64,000 nucleotides of DNA from Marinospirillum perlucidum (GTDB lineage Bacteria > Pseudomonadota > Gammaproteobacteria > Pseudomonadales > Halomonadaceae), in NCBI RefSeq assembly GCF_003336805.1, contig NZ_QFWJ01000012.1:1-64000 (forward strand). Reading direction: 5' to 3'. This document shows positions 37,398-50,040 of the stretch, in pieces; positions within the stretch are counted from its first letter, which is position 1; the number at the start of each line of letters is the position of its first letter. The notes beneath the pieces were generated by a model. The model searched no databases. It was not told the origin of the DNA and saw nothing but the letters and a program-made list of their open reading frames with translations. The translations under genes were made by a program, and so were the position numbers.

Positions 37398-37739
37398 TTA
37401 TCTTTGCAGTATAACCTTCTGATGGCTTCCCTGCTCACCGCGATTGGCGCAAAAATCCTGTTTCACACCATCGGCAAAATTCACCTGAACATTGAAGCCA
37501 GCCCCCGGCTGATGATTGAGGAGCAGTCTTCTTGCTTCCCCCGGCGCCAGTCTTAAGGTCTGGATTTGTGATTGGCCCTGAGCATAGCCGAAATCCAGCT
37601 GGATACGATCAATCATCACTTCGCTGCTATTGATAAACTCAACTTCCAGGCTATTGGGAGGCAAGGAAGAAGAGGAAAAAAAGATCCAGCTTGCAAAGCC
37701 GGCCAGTAACACCAAACAGACAAGACGACAAATCTTCAT
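37398..37739 (-). CDS. Hypothetical exported protein
   Basis: The 113-residue protein has an N-terminal hydrophobic signal or anchor (about 5-22) and a beta-rich domain of about 85 residues. There is no lipobox cysteine at the right position. The ATG at 37739 has AGGAG 6 nt upstream; an in-frame TTG at 37745 is less likely. Function unknown. Confidence 0.6.
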   Translation of the reverse strand: MKICRLVCLVLLAGFASWIFFSSSSLPPNSLEVEFINSSEVMIDRIQLDFGYAQGQSQIQTLRLAPGEARRLLLNHQPGAGFNVQVNFADGVKQDFCANRGEQGSHQKVILQR

Positions 37740-37861
37740 GAGCAACTCCTGATATAACTTTTTCCAGTTTACTGCAAGCTGCGCAAAGAGCCAGAGGACA
37801 AGGGGTCGCAGCTACCCAAGGCATCTGCTAAGCTGGCCCGCCATTTATACCGACCTGACTG

Positions 37862-39208
37862 ATGAATACTGAAGAAATCAAACAACAGGGATTCGCCCGA
37901 ACCCTCTACCAGATGACCTGGCCGATGCTCTTCGGGGTGCTGGCCTTGATGAGCTATCAGCTGGTGGATGCCGCCTGGATCGCCCTGCTGGGGGTGGACC
38001 CCCTGGCCGCCCTGGGCTTTACTCTGCCGGTTCAGCAATTGATTATCGGCTTTCAGGTGGGGTTGGGCATAGCCACTACAGCCCTGATTTCCAGAACTCT
38101 CGGTGGGGGTGAAACCGGCAAGGCCAAGCAGCAGGGCCGCCTGATTCTTCTGACCGGCTCCGCTCTACTGGCTTTACTGGTCATTCTTCTCTGGTGGCTG
38201 CGCCCTGTGATTCTGAATTTTCTGGGGGCTGAAGAAGCCCTGCGTGACCTGATCAGGGACTACTGGTCAGTGTGGCTGCTGAGTGCCTGGCTGGGTGCGG
38301 TTGCCTATCTGGGTTACAGTCAACATCGGGCCAATGGCGACACCAAGTTCCCCGGACTAATGATGCTGGTGGTCAGCCTGATCAATATGCTGCTGGACCC
38401 CCTGTTTATTTTTACCTTTGGCTGGGGCCTGCCCGGAGCGGCCTGGGCCACGGCTGTGGCCTTTGGCATCAGTTGCCTGCTCACCTATCCACGCATCTGG
38501 CGCCAGGGCTGGATTAACCAGAGCCTGCAAGGGCTGGCGATCGGACGAGAACTCCAGCGCCTTTTTGGTACAGCCTTACCCGCCATGCTCAGCCAATTAA
38601 TGCCAGCAGCTTCGGCTATCCTTGCGACCAGTCTGGTGGCGGGGTTTGGTAATTCTGCCGTGGCCGCCTGGGGGCTGGGCACCCGCCTGGAATTCTTCTC
38701 TATCGTAGTGGTACTGGCCCTGACCATGTCTCTGCCCCCCTTATTGGGGCGCTTTGCCGGGGCCAGAGACTGGGATTCAGTGGAGCGACTGCTGAAAATG
38801 GCTGCAGGCTTTGTCATCTTCTGGCAGCTGGGCGTGGCCTTGATCTGGTTGCTGCTCAGTCAGCCCTTGGTGGGTTTGATCACTGAAGAGGCACTGGTCG
38901 CCACCCGCGTGGAGGAATACCTTTTCAAACTGCCGGTCAGCTACGCAGCCCTAGGCGTTTGCATGCTGATGGTCTCAGCTAACAATGCCCTGGGAATGCC
39001 GATGCGCGGCCTGGCCACCTCCATTGCCAGACTGTTTATCTGCTATCTGCCCTGCCTTTGGCTGGGTGCCCAACTGGGTGAGATGTCCGGTCTGCTAACA
39101 GGAGCTCTGGTGGGTAACCTGCTGGCCGGCACCCTGGCCTGGCTGGTTTACCGCCAGGGCCTCAGGAGACTGCGCCAGCATAGGCTTGAACAACTTCCTC
39201 AGCAATAA
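37862..39208 (+). CDS. MATE-family efflux transporter
   Basis: A 448-residue protein with twelve predicted helices in two six-helix halves, the MATE (NorM/DinF) pattern. The start MTWPMLFGVLALMSYQLVDAAWIALLG and later QQLIIGFQVGLGIATTALISRTLG are typical. It exports drugs or metabolites coupled to Na+ or H+; the substrate is unknown. The 3' end overlaps the convergent avtA gene by 47 bp. Confidence 0.9.
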   Translation: MNTEEIKQQGFARTLYQMTWPMLFGVLALMSYQLVDAAWIALLGVDPLAALGFTLPVQQLIIGFQVGLGIATTALISRTLGGGETGKAKQQGRLILLTGSALLALLVILLWWLRPVILNFLGAEEALRDLIRDYWSVWLLSAWLGAVAYLGYSQHRANGDTKFPGLMMLVVSLINMLLDPLFIFTFGWGLPGAAWATAVAFGISCLLTYPRIWRQGWINQSLQGLAIGRELQRLFGTALPAMLSQLMPAASAILATSLVAGFGNSAVAAWGLGTRLEFFSIVVVLALTMSLPPLLGRFAGARDWDSVERLLKMAAGFVIFWQLGVALIWLLLSQPLVGLITEEALVATRVEEYLFKLPVSYAALGVCMLMVSANNALGMPMRGLATSIARLFICYLPCLWLGAQLGEMSGLLTGALVGNLLAGTLAWLVYRQGLRRLRQHRLEQLPQQ

Positions 39209-40433
39209 TCTCCAGCCCCCGGGCAACCTGCTCATCATCCTGGGAGTAGGTCACCCGGATGCACTCTTGCCGGTGCTGCCAGGGCTCTTCTTCAGGCATA
39301 CCGGGAAAGAAATGATGACCGGAAACCACCAGCACCCCTCGTGCCTTGAGGCGTTCATAGAGTGTCTGGCTGCTAATGGGCAAATCAGGAAACCACAGCC
39401 ACAGGAACATAGCCCCTTCCGGCTGGTGAAGATACCAGGGACAACGATCGCCCAGGGCGGTATCCAGAGTTTCCACCGCCTTATGCATCTTGGCCTCATA
39501 CCAGGGCCGAACCAGATCACGACTCATGGAGATCAATTCTCCCGAGCGCACCAGAGGCTCCATTAACTGGGGACCAAAGCTGCCGGTTGCCAGATTGAGG
39601 ATGGCATTGGTACCGCTCAGGGTGCGAATGATCTCCGGCGCGGCAATAACAATCCCCGTACGTGCAGCAGGCAAGCCCAGTTTGGACAGACTGAGACAAA
39701 GAATCACCTGCTCATCCCAGATGGGATTGATTGGGGTATACACCAGCTCAGGGAAAGGGCTGCCGTAGGCACCATCGATAATCAGGGGAATATCCTTTTC
39801 TTTGGCCAGGGCATGCAGACGGTCAATTTCTTCATCAGTCAGCAGATTGCCCGTGGGGTTAGTCGGCCGGGATACACAAAGTGCCCCCACGCTTTCATCC
39901 ACCTCCAGCTGATCGAAGTCCACCCGGTACTTGAAGCGATGTTCATCCAGATAGTCAATTTTGGGTTTCAGGCTGCGAAAAGTATCCGGCCCCACCCCGG
40001 CATCGGCATAGCCCAGGTACTCGGGGGCCAGGGGCAGAAGAATCTGGCGTTGTTCACCCTCGCTGGTCTGACCGGCAAAAAGGTTGAACAACATGAAAAA
40101 AGCCGCCTGACTGCCATTGGTCAGGGCAATATTCTTCTCGGTCAGGGACCAGCCATAGGTGTCATTGAGCAGCTCTACCAGGGCACGAATAAAACCGGCT
40201 TCCCCCTGGGGGGCATCATAGTTGCCTATCAGGCGGGAAAAAGCCTGGGGGTCTTCTGCCAGCTTCAGCAATTCCTGGCGCAGCCTTTCCTGTACCGGGG
40301 AAAAATGACCGGGATTCCCACCCCCCATCATGATCATGGGTTGATCACCGGCCATGGCCTTGCCCAAATCATCCATCAGGGTATTAATACCAGCCTGATC
40401 CGAGAACTTATCTGCAAATCGGGTCATTTTCAT
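39162..40433 (-). CDS. avtA: Valine--pyruvate transaminase
   Basis: A 423-residue PLP-dependent class I/II aminotransferase closest to AvtA, which interconverts valine/2-ketoisovalerate and pyruvate/alanine. The N-terminus MTRFADKFSDQAGINTLMDDLG and MGGGNPGHF are AvtA hallmarks. PLP contacts are seen in SRPTNPTGN and the lysine in LSLSKLGLPAARTG (about 250). It overlaps the YheU gene by 4 nt (ATGA) and the MATE gene at the 3' end by 47 bp. Confidence 0.93.
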   Translation of the reverse strand: MKMTRFADKFSDQAGINTLMDDLGKAMAGDQPMIMMGGGNPGHFSPVQERLRQELLKLAEDPQAFSRLIGNYDAPQGEAGFIRALVELLNDTYGWSLTEKNIALTNGSQAAFFMLFNLFAGQTSEGEQRQILLPLAPEYLGYADAGVGPDTFRSLKPKIDYLDEHRFKYRVDFDQLEVDESVGALCVSRPTNPTGNLLTDEEIDRLHALAKEKDIPLIIDGAYGSPFPELVYTPINPIWDEQVILCLSLSKLGLPAARTGIVIAAPEIIRTLSGTNAILNLATGSFGPQLMEPLVRSGELISMSRDLVRPWYEAKMHKAVETLDTALGDRCPWYLHQPEGAMFLWLWFPDLPISSQTLYERLKARGVLVVSGHHFFPGMPEEEPWQHRQECIRVTYSQDDEQVARGLEIIAEEVVQAYAGAVS

Positions 40434-40681
40434 TCTTCCAGGCCTCCCAAAAATGAACGTGCTGCAGTCAGGGTCATCACTTCGGTGGTTTCGGTTTCCA
40501 CGTCGTGGAGTATCACCAATTCACCCCGTCCCAGTTGCTGTTGCAATTCTTCAACCCACTGGAGGGTGGAAGCTTCACTGGTCGTATCATACCCCTGGCG
40601 AGTCACGAAGGTTTCCAGTAGAGCTTCCAGGGTTGTTTTTTCCAAAAGACTGGGAGGAATTTCCACAAATCGTTGATGCAT
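40430..40681 (-). CDS. UPF0270 / YheU-like protein
   Basis: An 83-residue protein with the YheU pattern: I-P-x-x-L-x-x-x-T-L-x-x-L-x-E-x-F-V-x-R-x-G-Y/T-D at the N-terminus and VEELQQQLGRGELVILHD in the middle. Function unknown. I chose ATG at 40681 (MHQRFV); an in-frame TTG at 40702 is an alternative. Its stop overlaps the avtA start, so the two genes are coupled. Confidence 0.78.
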   Translation of the reverse strand: MHQRFVEIPPSLLEKTTLEALLETFVTRQGYDTTSEASTLQWVEELQQQLGRGELVILHDVETETTEVMTLTAARSFLGGLEE

Positions 40682-40824
40682 GGCGACAAGACTTCTTTTC
40701 AAAATAAAAAAATCAGTTTAACAGGAGGTTTTGTTATAAAGAATGCATAACCCGGCCAAAAAACACTGGAAAATAAATTCCTGTCAATAAAAAAACATCC
40801 TGTTATCGGATACTTGCTGACAAA

Positions 40825-40841
40825 TAACTGAAAATCAGTTA
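40825..40841. promoter_or_regulatory. A/T-rich perfect inverted repeat TAACTGA-AAA-TCAGTTA
   Basis: A 7-3-7 inverted repeat lies 54 nt before the DUF2628 gene, followed by a run of seven A. A partial relative (AAAATCAGTTTAAC) lies about 120 bp to the left, beside the YheU gene start. It could be an operator or a weak terminator; the role is unproven. Confidence 0.35.
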
Positions 40842-40894
40842 AAAAAAGTAGGGGGAAAGAATCCCGCCTTCAATCTATTTTAGAGGAAAATAGC

Positions 40895-41413
40895 ATGACT
40901 GATATTGCAGCAGATGCAAAGCAAACGGATACGCTGGATGAAGCTAAGTTGCTGGAAGCTTATATTCAAAAACCCGAGAAAATTCATTTTTACCAGAGTG
41001 GCTTGGAAAAAATGCAGCAGGCTGGAGCCTTTGGTTTCCGCTGGCACTGGAGCTGGTGGGCCTTCTTTTTTGGCTGGGCCTTCTTACTCTACCGCAAAGC
41101 CTATCTACCCGCCCTGGGTGCCTTTGTTTTTGGCGCAATCGTGAGCCTGATTCCCTTTGGTTTTATTATTGCCATGATTGTTCTGGGTGGCAGCTCAAGC
41201 TATTTTATCCTCAAGCGTTATAACGATCTGAAAAATACTCTTCAGGGCACTGAAGAACAGAGAATCAATGCCATGCATTCTTTTGGCGGTTATCACACCT
41301 GGGTAATTTGGGTCGGTGCCATCCTCTATAGTCTGGCTATCATCAGCATCCTGTTTACTGTCATCATGACCGGCGGTGCCCTGATGGGTGGCTCCGCTTA
41401 TTCCGGTTATTAA
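40895..41413 (+). CDS. DUF2628 membrane protein
   Basis: A 172-residue protein. The centre carries RWHWSWWAFFFGWAFLLYRK (about 49-68), the DUF2628 hallmark, followed by two further hydrophobic segments and a KRYNDLKN motif; a last helix lies at about 135-160 before a glycine-rich tail. The N-terminal 45 residues are soluble. Function unknown. A ribosome binding site (AGAGGAAA) is present and a strong terminator follows. Confidence 0.82.
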   Translation: MTDIAADAKQTDTLDEAKLLEAYIQKPEKIHFYQSGLEKMQQAGAFGFRWHWSWWAFFFGWAFLLYRKAYLPALGAFVFGAIVSLIPFGFIIAMIVLGGSSSYFILKRYNDLKNTLQGTEEQRINAMHSFGGYHTWVIWVGAILYSLAIISILFTVIMTGGALMGGSAYSGY

Positions 41414-41433
41414 AATCTATCAATAACCGCTAC

Positions 41434-41457
41434 AGGCAGGCCCCGGGCCTGCCTTTT

Positions 41458-41459
<2 letters not shown>
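41434..41459 (+). terminator. Rho-independent terminator of the DUF2628 gene
   Basis: An 8-bp stem (AGGCAGGC/GCCTGCCT) with a 5-nt loop is followed by TTTTT. It touches the ligA stop codon on the opposite strand, so it may act for both. Confidence 0.93.
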
Positions 41460-44654
<3,195 letters not shown>

Positions 44655-44750
44655 ATAGAAAATCAGCCCCTGAAAAAATGTAAACGCTTAGTTACAAATT
44701 AAATTATTCTATTATATTAGCAATTCTCGGCCCTTCCTTACAGCAAAAAA

Positions 44751-47700
44751 CTAGCTTGCGACCATAGCAGATGCCTCGTCAAGGTCAACGGTGACCAGGC
44801 GCGACACCCCGGGTTCCTGCATGGTGACCCCCATAAGTTGATCTGCGCTCTCCATGGCCTGCTTATTGTGGGTGATATAGATAAACTGGATGCGCTCTGA
44901 CATTTCCCGCACCAGCTTGGCATAGCGCCCCACATTGGCGTCATCCAGCGGCGCATCCACCTCATCCAGCATACAAAAGGGGGCTGGATTCAGCTCGAAG
45001 ATGGAAAATACCAGCGCCAGGGCTGTGAGGGCTTTTTCACCACCCGAGAGCAGATGAATGGTGGCATTTTTCTTACCCGGTGGGCGCGCCATAATCGCAA
45101 CCCCGGTTTCCAGCAGATCATCGCCGGTTAACTGTAACCAGGCCGTACCACCACCAAAAACCCGCGGAAAGAGATCCTGCAGGCCCTGGTTGACCTGTTC
45201 AAAGGTAGCCTTGAAGCGCTGACGGGTTTCCCGATCAATTCGACGAATCGCCTGATCCAGCGTCTCCAGCGCGGTCATGAGTTCACCATACTGGGCATCC
45301 AGGTAGGTCTTACGCTCATATTGCTGGTCGTATTCTTCGATGGCGGCCAGATTAATTGCTCCCAGGCGCTTGATACGAGCCTGGGTGGCTTCCAGTTCAT
45401 GCTGCCAGCGGGATTCCAGGGCATCTTCTGGCAGGCTTTCCATCACCTGCTTGAGACTCAGTTCCAGCTCGGCCAGGGTTTCCAGATGGCTGTCGCGCTT
45501 GACCATCAGGCGCTGCTGTTGCAGCCGCTCCTGCTCCAGCAGATTGCGCAGCCTCTCCAGTTCGCGGTCCTGGTGACTGCGAGCCTGTTCCAGCAGTCGT
45601 TGTTCTTCCTGAGCCTGCTGCTGTTGCTGACGCAGCTGCTGGACTTTTTCATCCTGCTGTTGGTGAATTTCCAGCAGTTCTTCAAGTTCTTCCAGTTGCT
45701 CATCACCCGGCTCACGTGCGTTTTCCAGATCCTTTTGCAGCTGTTCACGCTTGCTGCGAAAACCCTGCAGTTGCTGCTCCAAACGCTGCAAAGCCTGGGT
45801 GGCAGCAGCTTCACGGGTGACCAGCTGCTGTTGACGGATTTTCAGATCCTGTAAAGCTGCCTGCCGGCCCTTGAGTTGATGGCGCTTCTCTTCGCGCTGG
45901 CGACGCAGGTCTTCACGCTTGGCTTGGATGCTTTCACGAGCCTCACTATTGGCTTCTACCTGCAGCAGAGCCTCCTGCCAGCTTTCCTGCTCTTCTTCCA
46001 GACTGGCCAGCAGCTCTTCTTCTTCGCTTTGTAGCTGGTGCTTTTCTTCTTGCAACTGCTCCCGGCGCTGTAACTGGTGCTCCAGGCGGGCACTGAGGCT
46101 GGCCTGACGGCTGGAGAGCTGGTTGAGGGTTTCCTGCAGGGGCTTACGCTCTCCGGCTCGCGCCTGGAGGGCCGCTTCTGTTTCCTGCAGCTGCTCAGTC
46201 AACAGGGTCTCCCGCTCCAGTTGCTCGTCCAGTTCGTTTTCGAGCAGTTCAGTGGCTTCATGAAGATCACGAATTTCCTGCTGGCGGGCCAGAACCCCGG
46301 TTGTCTTTTCCTGACGAGCCTGTACCAGAAGACCATCAGCAAAGACTCTTTCACCGGCTGGCGTGATCCAGCTTTGTCCGGCCTGCAATTCATTTCGGCG
46401 CGACCAGGCCTGGGAGAAGTTATCCTGGGTGCGGATACTCCCCAGCTGTTGTTGCAGGGATAACGGCAACTCGTCTTGTTGCTGGATCTTGTCGAGAAGG
46501 CTATCCCCGACAACCTCTTCGGTCCGGGTTCCGGCAGGGTGTTGATAAAGTTTTAATTCTCCCGAGGGCAGATCCATCAGCTGTTGGGTTAGATCGGCAT
46601 CCAGGGGAACCGGGGAAATCAGAGCGGCCAACTCGGTCTGCAGGCAGGTTTCCACGGCCTTTTCCCAGCCAGGAGCGACATCCAGCTGCTCGCCCAGACG
46701 CGGCCAGGCATTGAGTTCTCTTTCTTTTAGCCAGGTGTCCAGCTCAGCATCCTGACCTTCCAGTTCGGCCTGCTGCAAAGCCTGGAGTGAAGCCAAACGC
46801 CCCTGCTGCTGCTGTAGGCGGGTGGAATTCTGGTGAATCTGGGGGCGCAGCTGCTGCAGCTCTTCCTGAGCCGTTTCCTTTTGCCGGGTCAGTTGAGCTT
46901 CTGCTGCATCCAGCTGTTGCAGTTGTTCCTCCAGGCTTTCACGCTCCAGTGCCAGGGCTTCCAGAGCCGCTTCACCTTCTTCGTCTTCCTGCAACTGATG
47001 CAGCTGTTCGGTCTGCTTGTGAAGGGACTGGCGCAATCGCTGAAGACTGCTTTCCTGCTGCTGAATGCGGGCACGTGCCAGGGTTACCTGACTTTGATCC
47101 TGTTCAGCACGACTCAAAAAAGCTTCCCAGCGTGCATCCGCTTCTTCCAACTGGTGTTCAAGCTGGTCCAGCCCTTCCTGCTCGAGAAGTTCCGCTTCTT
47201 CTCTTTCTTCCAGTTGCGGCAGGAGCAGTTCCAGTTCTTCCTGCAGGGTCTGCCTTTCTTCCTGGTCAGCCTGCAGGGCTTGTCGCGACTGCTGCTCTTC
47301 CTGCTCCAGCTGTTCCAGTTCCAGTGCCAGATCGCGCTCTCTTTGCTGGCGGTGTTCCAGCCCCTGTTCCAGGCGGGCGATTTTAAGGCTGATGGCCGTC
47401 AGTTCCTTCTGCGCCGTTTCCAAAAGATCGTTGGCCTGGGCCTGGGTTTCGCGGCTGGTTTCCAGGCGGCTTTCACCCTGGCGCAATTCCACCAGACAGG
47501 CTTCCTGCTGGAGTTCATACTGGGAAATCTGTTCCAGAATGCTGACCAGTTGTTGATCGGCTTCTCGCCAGCGAAGCACGGCCAACTCGGACTTGTACTG
47601 GCGCTCGGCCGCTTTCAACTGCTGAAAACGGCGGGCGGCTTCTGCTTGTCGCCCCAGGCGCTCCAGCTGGCGGCCCAGTTCTTCACGCACATCCTCCAAG

Positions 47701-48278
47701 CGTTCCAGATTATCCTGGGTGCGACGAATACGGTTTTCGGTTTCGCGGCGTCTTTCCTTGTACTTGGAGATGCCTGCTGCTTCTTCGAGGTAAACCCTGA
47801 GCTCCTCGGGCTTGGCTTCAATCAGGCGCGAGATCATGCCCTGTTCGATAATGGCATAGCTGCGCGCCCCCAGGCCGGTTCCCAGAAAGAGATCAGTAAT
47901 ATCCCGGCGGCGGCATTTACTGCCGTTCATCAGGTAACTGGATTGGGCATCACGGGTGACCACCCGCTTGACAGAAATTTCGGCATACTGGGCGTAGGCC
48001 CCGCCCAGCTTGCCTTCGGAGTTGTCAAAAATCAGTTCGATGGAGGCCTGCCCCACCGGTTTGCGGTTGCGCGAGCCATTGAAAATCACATCGGTCATGG
48101 ATTCACCGCGCAGGTATTTTGCCGATGATTCCCCCATCACCCAGCGTACAGCATCAATGACGTTCGACTTGCCGCACCCGTTGGGTCCGACTATGCCGGT
48201 CATGTTGCTTTTGAAGGTGACGGTGGTGGGGTCCACGAAGGATTTGAACCCCGCCAGTTTGATGGATTTAAGCCGCAT
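44751..48278 (-). CDS. smc: Chromosome segregation ATPase SMC
   Basis: A 1,175-residue protein. Walker A GPNGCGKSN is at about 31-39, two long Gln/Glu/Leu-rich coiled coils flank a hinge near the middle (about 510-620), and the C-terminal head holds the ABC signature LSGGEKALTALAL and Walker B CMLDEVDAPLDD. Length fits gammaproteobacterial SMC (Pseudomonas about 1,160). It condenses and segregates the chromosome with ScpA/ScpB, which are not in this window. zipA follows after 96 bp. Confidence 0.97.
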   Translation of the reverse strand: MRLKSIKLAGFKSFVDPTTVTFKSNMTGIVGPNGCGKSNVIDAVRWVMGESSAKYLRGESMTDVIFNGSRNRKPVGQASIELIFDNSEGKLGGAYAQYAEISVKRVVTRDAQSSYLMNGSKCRRRDITDLFLGTGLGARSYAIIEQGMISRLIEAKPEELRVYLEEAAGISKYKERRRETENRIRRTQDNLERLEDVREELGRQLERLGRQAEAARRFQQLKAAERQYKSELAVLRWREADQQLVSILEQISQYELQQEACLVELRQGESRLETSRETQAQANDLLETAQKELTAISLKIARLEQGLEHRQQRERDLALELEQLEQEEQQSRQALQADQEERQTLQEELELLLPQLEEREEAELLEQEGLDQLEHQLEEADARWEAFLSRAEQDQSQVTLARARIQQQESSLQRLRQSLHKQTEQLHQLQEDEEGEAALEALALERESLEEQLQQLDAAEAQLTRQKETAQEELQQLRPQIHQNSTRLQQQQGRLASLQALQQAELEGQDAELDTWLKERELNAWPRLGEQLDVAPGWEKAVETCLQTELAALISPVPLDADLTQQLMDLPSGELKLYQHPAGTRTEEVVGDSLLDKIQQQDELPLSLQQQLGSIRTQDNFSQAWSRRNELQAGQSWITPAGERVFADGLLVQARQEKTTGVLARQQEIRDLHEATELLENELDEQLERETLLTEQLQETEAALQARAGERKPLQETLNQLSSRQASLSARLEHQLQRREQLQEEKHQLQSEEEELLASLEEEQESWQEALLQVEANSEARESIQAKREDLRRQREEKRHQLKGRQAALQDLKIRQQQLVTREAAATQALQRLEQQLQGFRSKREQLQKDLENAREPGDEQLEELEELLEIHQQQDEKVQQLRQQQQQAQEEQRLLEQARSHQDRELERLRNLLEQERLQQQRLMVKRDSHLETLAELELSLKQVMESLPEDALESRWQHELEATQARIKRLGAINLAAIEEYDQQYERKTYLDAQYGELMTALETLDQAIRRIDRETRQRFKATFEQVNQGLQDLFPRVFGGGTAWLQLTGDDLLETGVAIMARPPGKKNATIHLLSGGEKALTALALVFSIFELNPAPFCMLDEVDAPLDDANVGRYAKLVREMSERIQFIYITHNKQAMESADQLMGVTMQEPGVSRLVTVDLDEASAMVAS

Positions 48279-48307
48279 GCCTGTCCGTGTGAGTGGTGAC
48301 CAACCGC

Positions 48308-49531
48308 TTATTGTAGCTGCTGGTTGATTTCCACCACAACCTCCCGCTGACCAGCCACTTCCAGCGGCTGGCTACTGCCCTGCCAGTCACCGGCTGCAGC
48401 CTGAGGTTGTCCCGACAGGGAAATCCGCGCCTGGATCACTACCTGATCGGCTGAAGACAGATTGTTATTGGCAGACATGGCCAAAGCATCGGTCAACTCG
48501 ACCCTTGCAGGCAGGTCTGCGACCCGCAAACGGGTTGCTGCCAAGGGAGGTCCGGCACCTTCAGGGCGACGAGCAAACACAAAGACCGTGGCCTGGGGGT
48601 CCACTTGTGCCTGGGCTTCTTCGGAAAGGCTCAGTTGCACCTGGAAGCTGGGTCCACTTGCTGCCAACAGAGGAAGCCCCAGACGCTGGCGTGTATCATT
48701 GATGCCTTCACGCAGGGACTGACGGGCTTCACTGGATTCCGCCCGTTTTAGGGCTTCTTCCCAATAACCGCGGGCCTCATCCCATTGCTGTCGCTGGTAG
48801 GCAGCCATACCCAGAAGACTGAGAATGGCTGGCTCACCCGGATCAATTTGTCGTGCCTGATCGATCAGACTCTGGACTCGTGCCGTCAGGGTGTTGCCAT
48901 CCGCAAAATAGAGTGCCTGTGCCTGCTGGGCCAGCAGACGTGGATTGGGGCCCTGGATACGTATCAGTTCCTGTAAAGCCGCAGCGGCATCTTCCATGCG
49001 GCCCATATCCATGTAGATACGCGCCAGCAGGGACCAGCCCTCAACATCATCGGGATGCTCTTCCAGGGTTTCTTCCAGGCGTCTTAGCAGGTTGCCAAAA
49101 TCCTGCTGGCCTTCCTCGATCAGCTGCTGCTGGGAATAGTAGGTTTGCAAGCCCGGAGCCGCACCCAACTGGGTGTAGAGCCACCAGGAGGCGGCAAGAC
49201 ACAGAGCCAGAGCAAAAAAGCTGCCTCCGACCGCCAGCGCGCGAGTGGCCGGCTGCCACTGCTGGCCACTCAGATCACCAGCATCATCCAGCAGCAGGTC
49301 TTCGATTTCCTTTTTGCTGGCCGGGTAGTCTTCCTCGTCCACCAGACCGTCCTGATAATCCTTTTCCAGCTGCGCCAGCTTTTGCTTGTAGATATCGATA
49401 TTAGCCAGTTGACGTGCATGCTGCTGCGCTTCCAGACGAAGTGTCAGGCTGTGGCGACGAACCAGTGGCCAGACCAGAAACAGGCAAGCCAGTAGCGCCA
49501 GCAGTACAAATCCAAACCACATTCCGGTCAT
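48308..49531 (-). CDS. ccmI: Cytochrome c maturation protein CcmI
   Basis: A 407-residue membrane protein. Two N-terminal transmembrane helices (about 5-25 and 95-115) flank a cytoplasmic loop with a leucine-zipper-like heptad region, and a TPR-rich periplasmic domain follows (about 150-290). The C-terminal 110 residues are a beta-rich extension typical of the fused CcmI form. CcmI holds apocytochrome c for haem ligation. It overlaps ccmH by 4 nt. Confidence 0.92.
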   Translation of the reverse strand: MTGMWFGFVLLALLACLFLVWPLVRRHSLTLRLEAQQHARQLANIDIYKQKLAQLEKDYQDGLVDEEDYPASKKEIEDLLLDDAGDLSGQQWQPATRALAVGGSFFALALCLAASWWLYTQLGAAPGLQTYYSQQQLIEEGQQDFGNLLRRLEETLEEHPDDVEGWSLLARIYMDMGRMEDAAAALQELIRIQGPNPRLLAQQAQALYFADGNTLTARVQSLIDQARQIDPGEPAILSLLGMAAYQRQQWDEARGYWEEALKRAESSEARQSLREGINDTRQRLGLPLLAASGPSFQVQLSLSEEAQAQVDPQATVFVFARRPEGAGPPLAATRLRVADLPARVELTDALAMSANNNLSSADQVVIQARISLSGQPQAAAGDWQGSSQPLEVAGQREVVVEINQQLQ

Positions 49532-50040
49532 GAGTCATCCTTAGAATCGGTTTTTGAAGAGGAAGCAGGAGATTCCTTGTCCAGTTCAAGAATCTGCTTA
49601 AGTCTTAATTGGCGTTCGGACAGAGATTCCCTGTCCTGACCTGCTATCTGTTTCTTTCGCGAACGGGCCAGGAAAACCAGCACCAGCAAACCCACCAGAA
49701 TCATGGCAGGGGGCAGAAACCAGAGGACCAGGGTATCGTCCCTTACCGGTGGTCGATAAACGATATATTCGCCAAAGCGGGCTTTCAGGTATTCCAGTAC
49801 CTCTTCATCGCTATAGCCCTGCTGCAATAGCTGGAAGAGCTCTTCGCGCATATCCCCGGCACTGGCCGAATCGGAATCGATAATGCTTTGATTCTGGCAC
49901 TTAGGGCAGCGAAGAATGCCACCCAGCTCGTGAAATCTGGCTCTTTGTTCCTCGCTGCTGAAATCATAGAGCTCTATGGCTGCCTGGGATACCGGCACCA
50001 GACTGAGCAGCAGCAAAAGTATCAGTAGGCGTCTTGCCAT
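49528..50040 (-). CDS. ccmH: Cytochrome c maturation protein CcmH (CcmL/CycL)
   Basis: A 170-residue periplasmic thioredox protein with a signal peptide (about 1-20), the RCPKCQN motif (Cys45, Cys48) and a C-terminal membrane helix (about 107-127). It reduces apocytochrome CxxCH disulfides. It overlaps ccmG by 19 nt and ccmI by 4 nt. Confidence 0.95.
   Translation of the reverse strand: MARRLLILLLLLSLVPVSQAAIELYDFSSEEQRARFHELGGILRCPKCQNQSIIDSDSASAGDMREELFQLLQQGYSDEEVLEYLKARFGEYIVYRPPVRDDTLVLWFLPPAMILVGLLVLVFLARSRKKQIAGQDRESLSERQLRLKQILELDKESPASSSKTDSKDDS

Noticed and set aside
46833-48128. Open frame of 431 codons opposite smc, rich in Leu/Phe/Gln
   Set aside because: The composition is the complement of the SMC coiled coil (Gln/Glu/Leu codons), not a real membrane protein.
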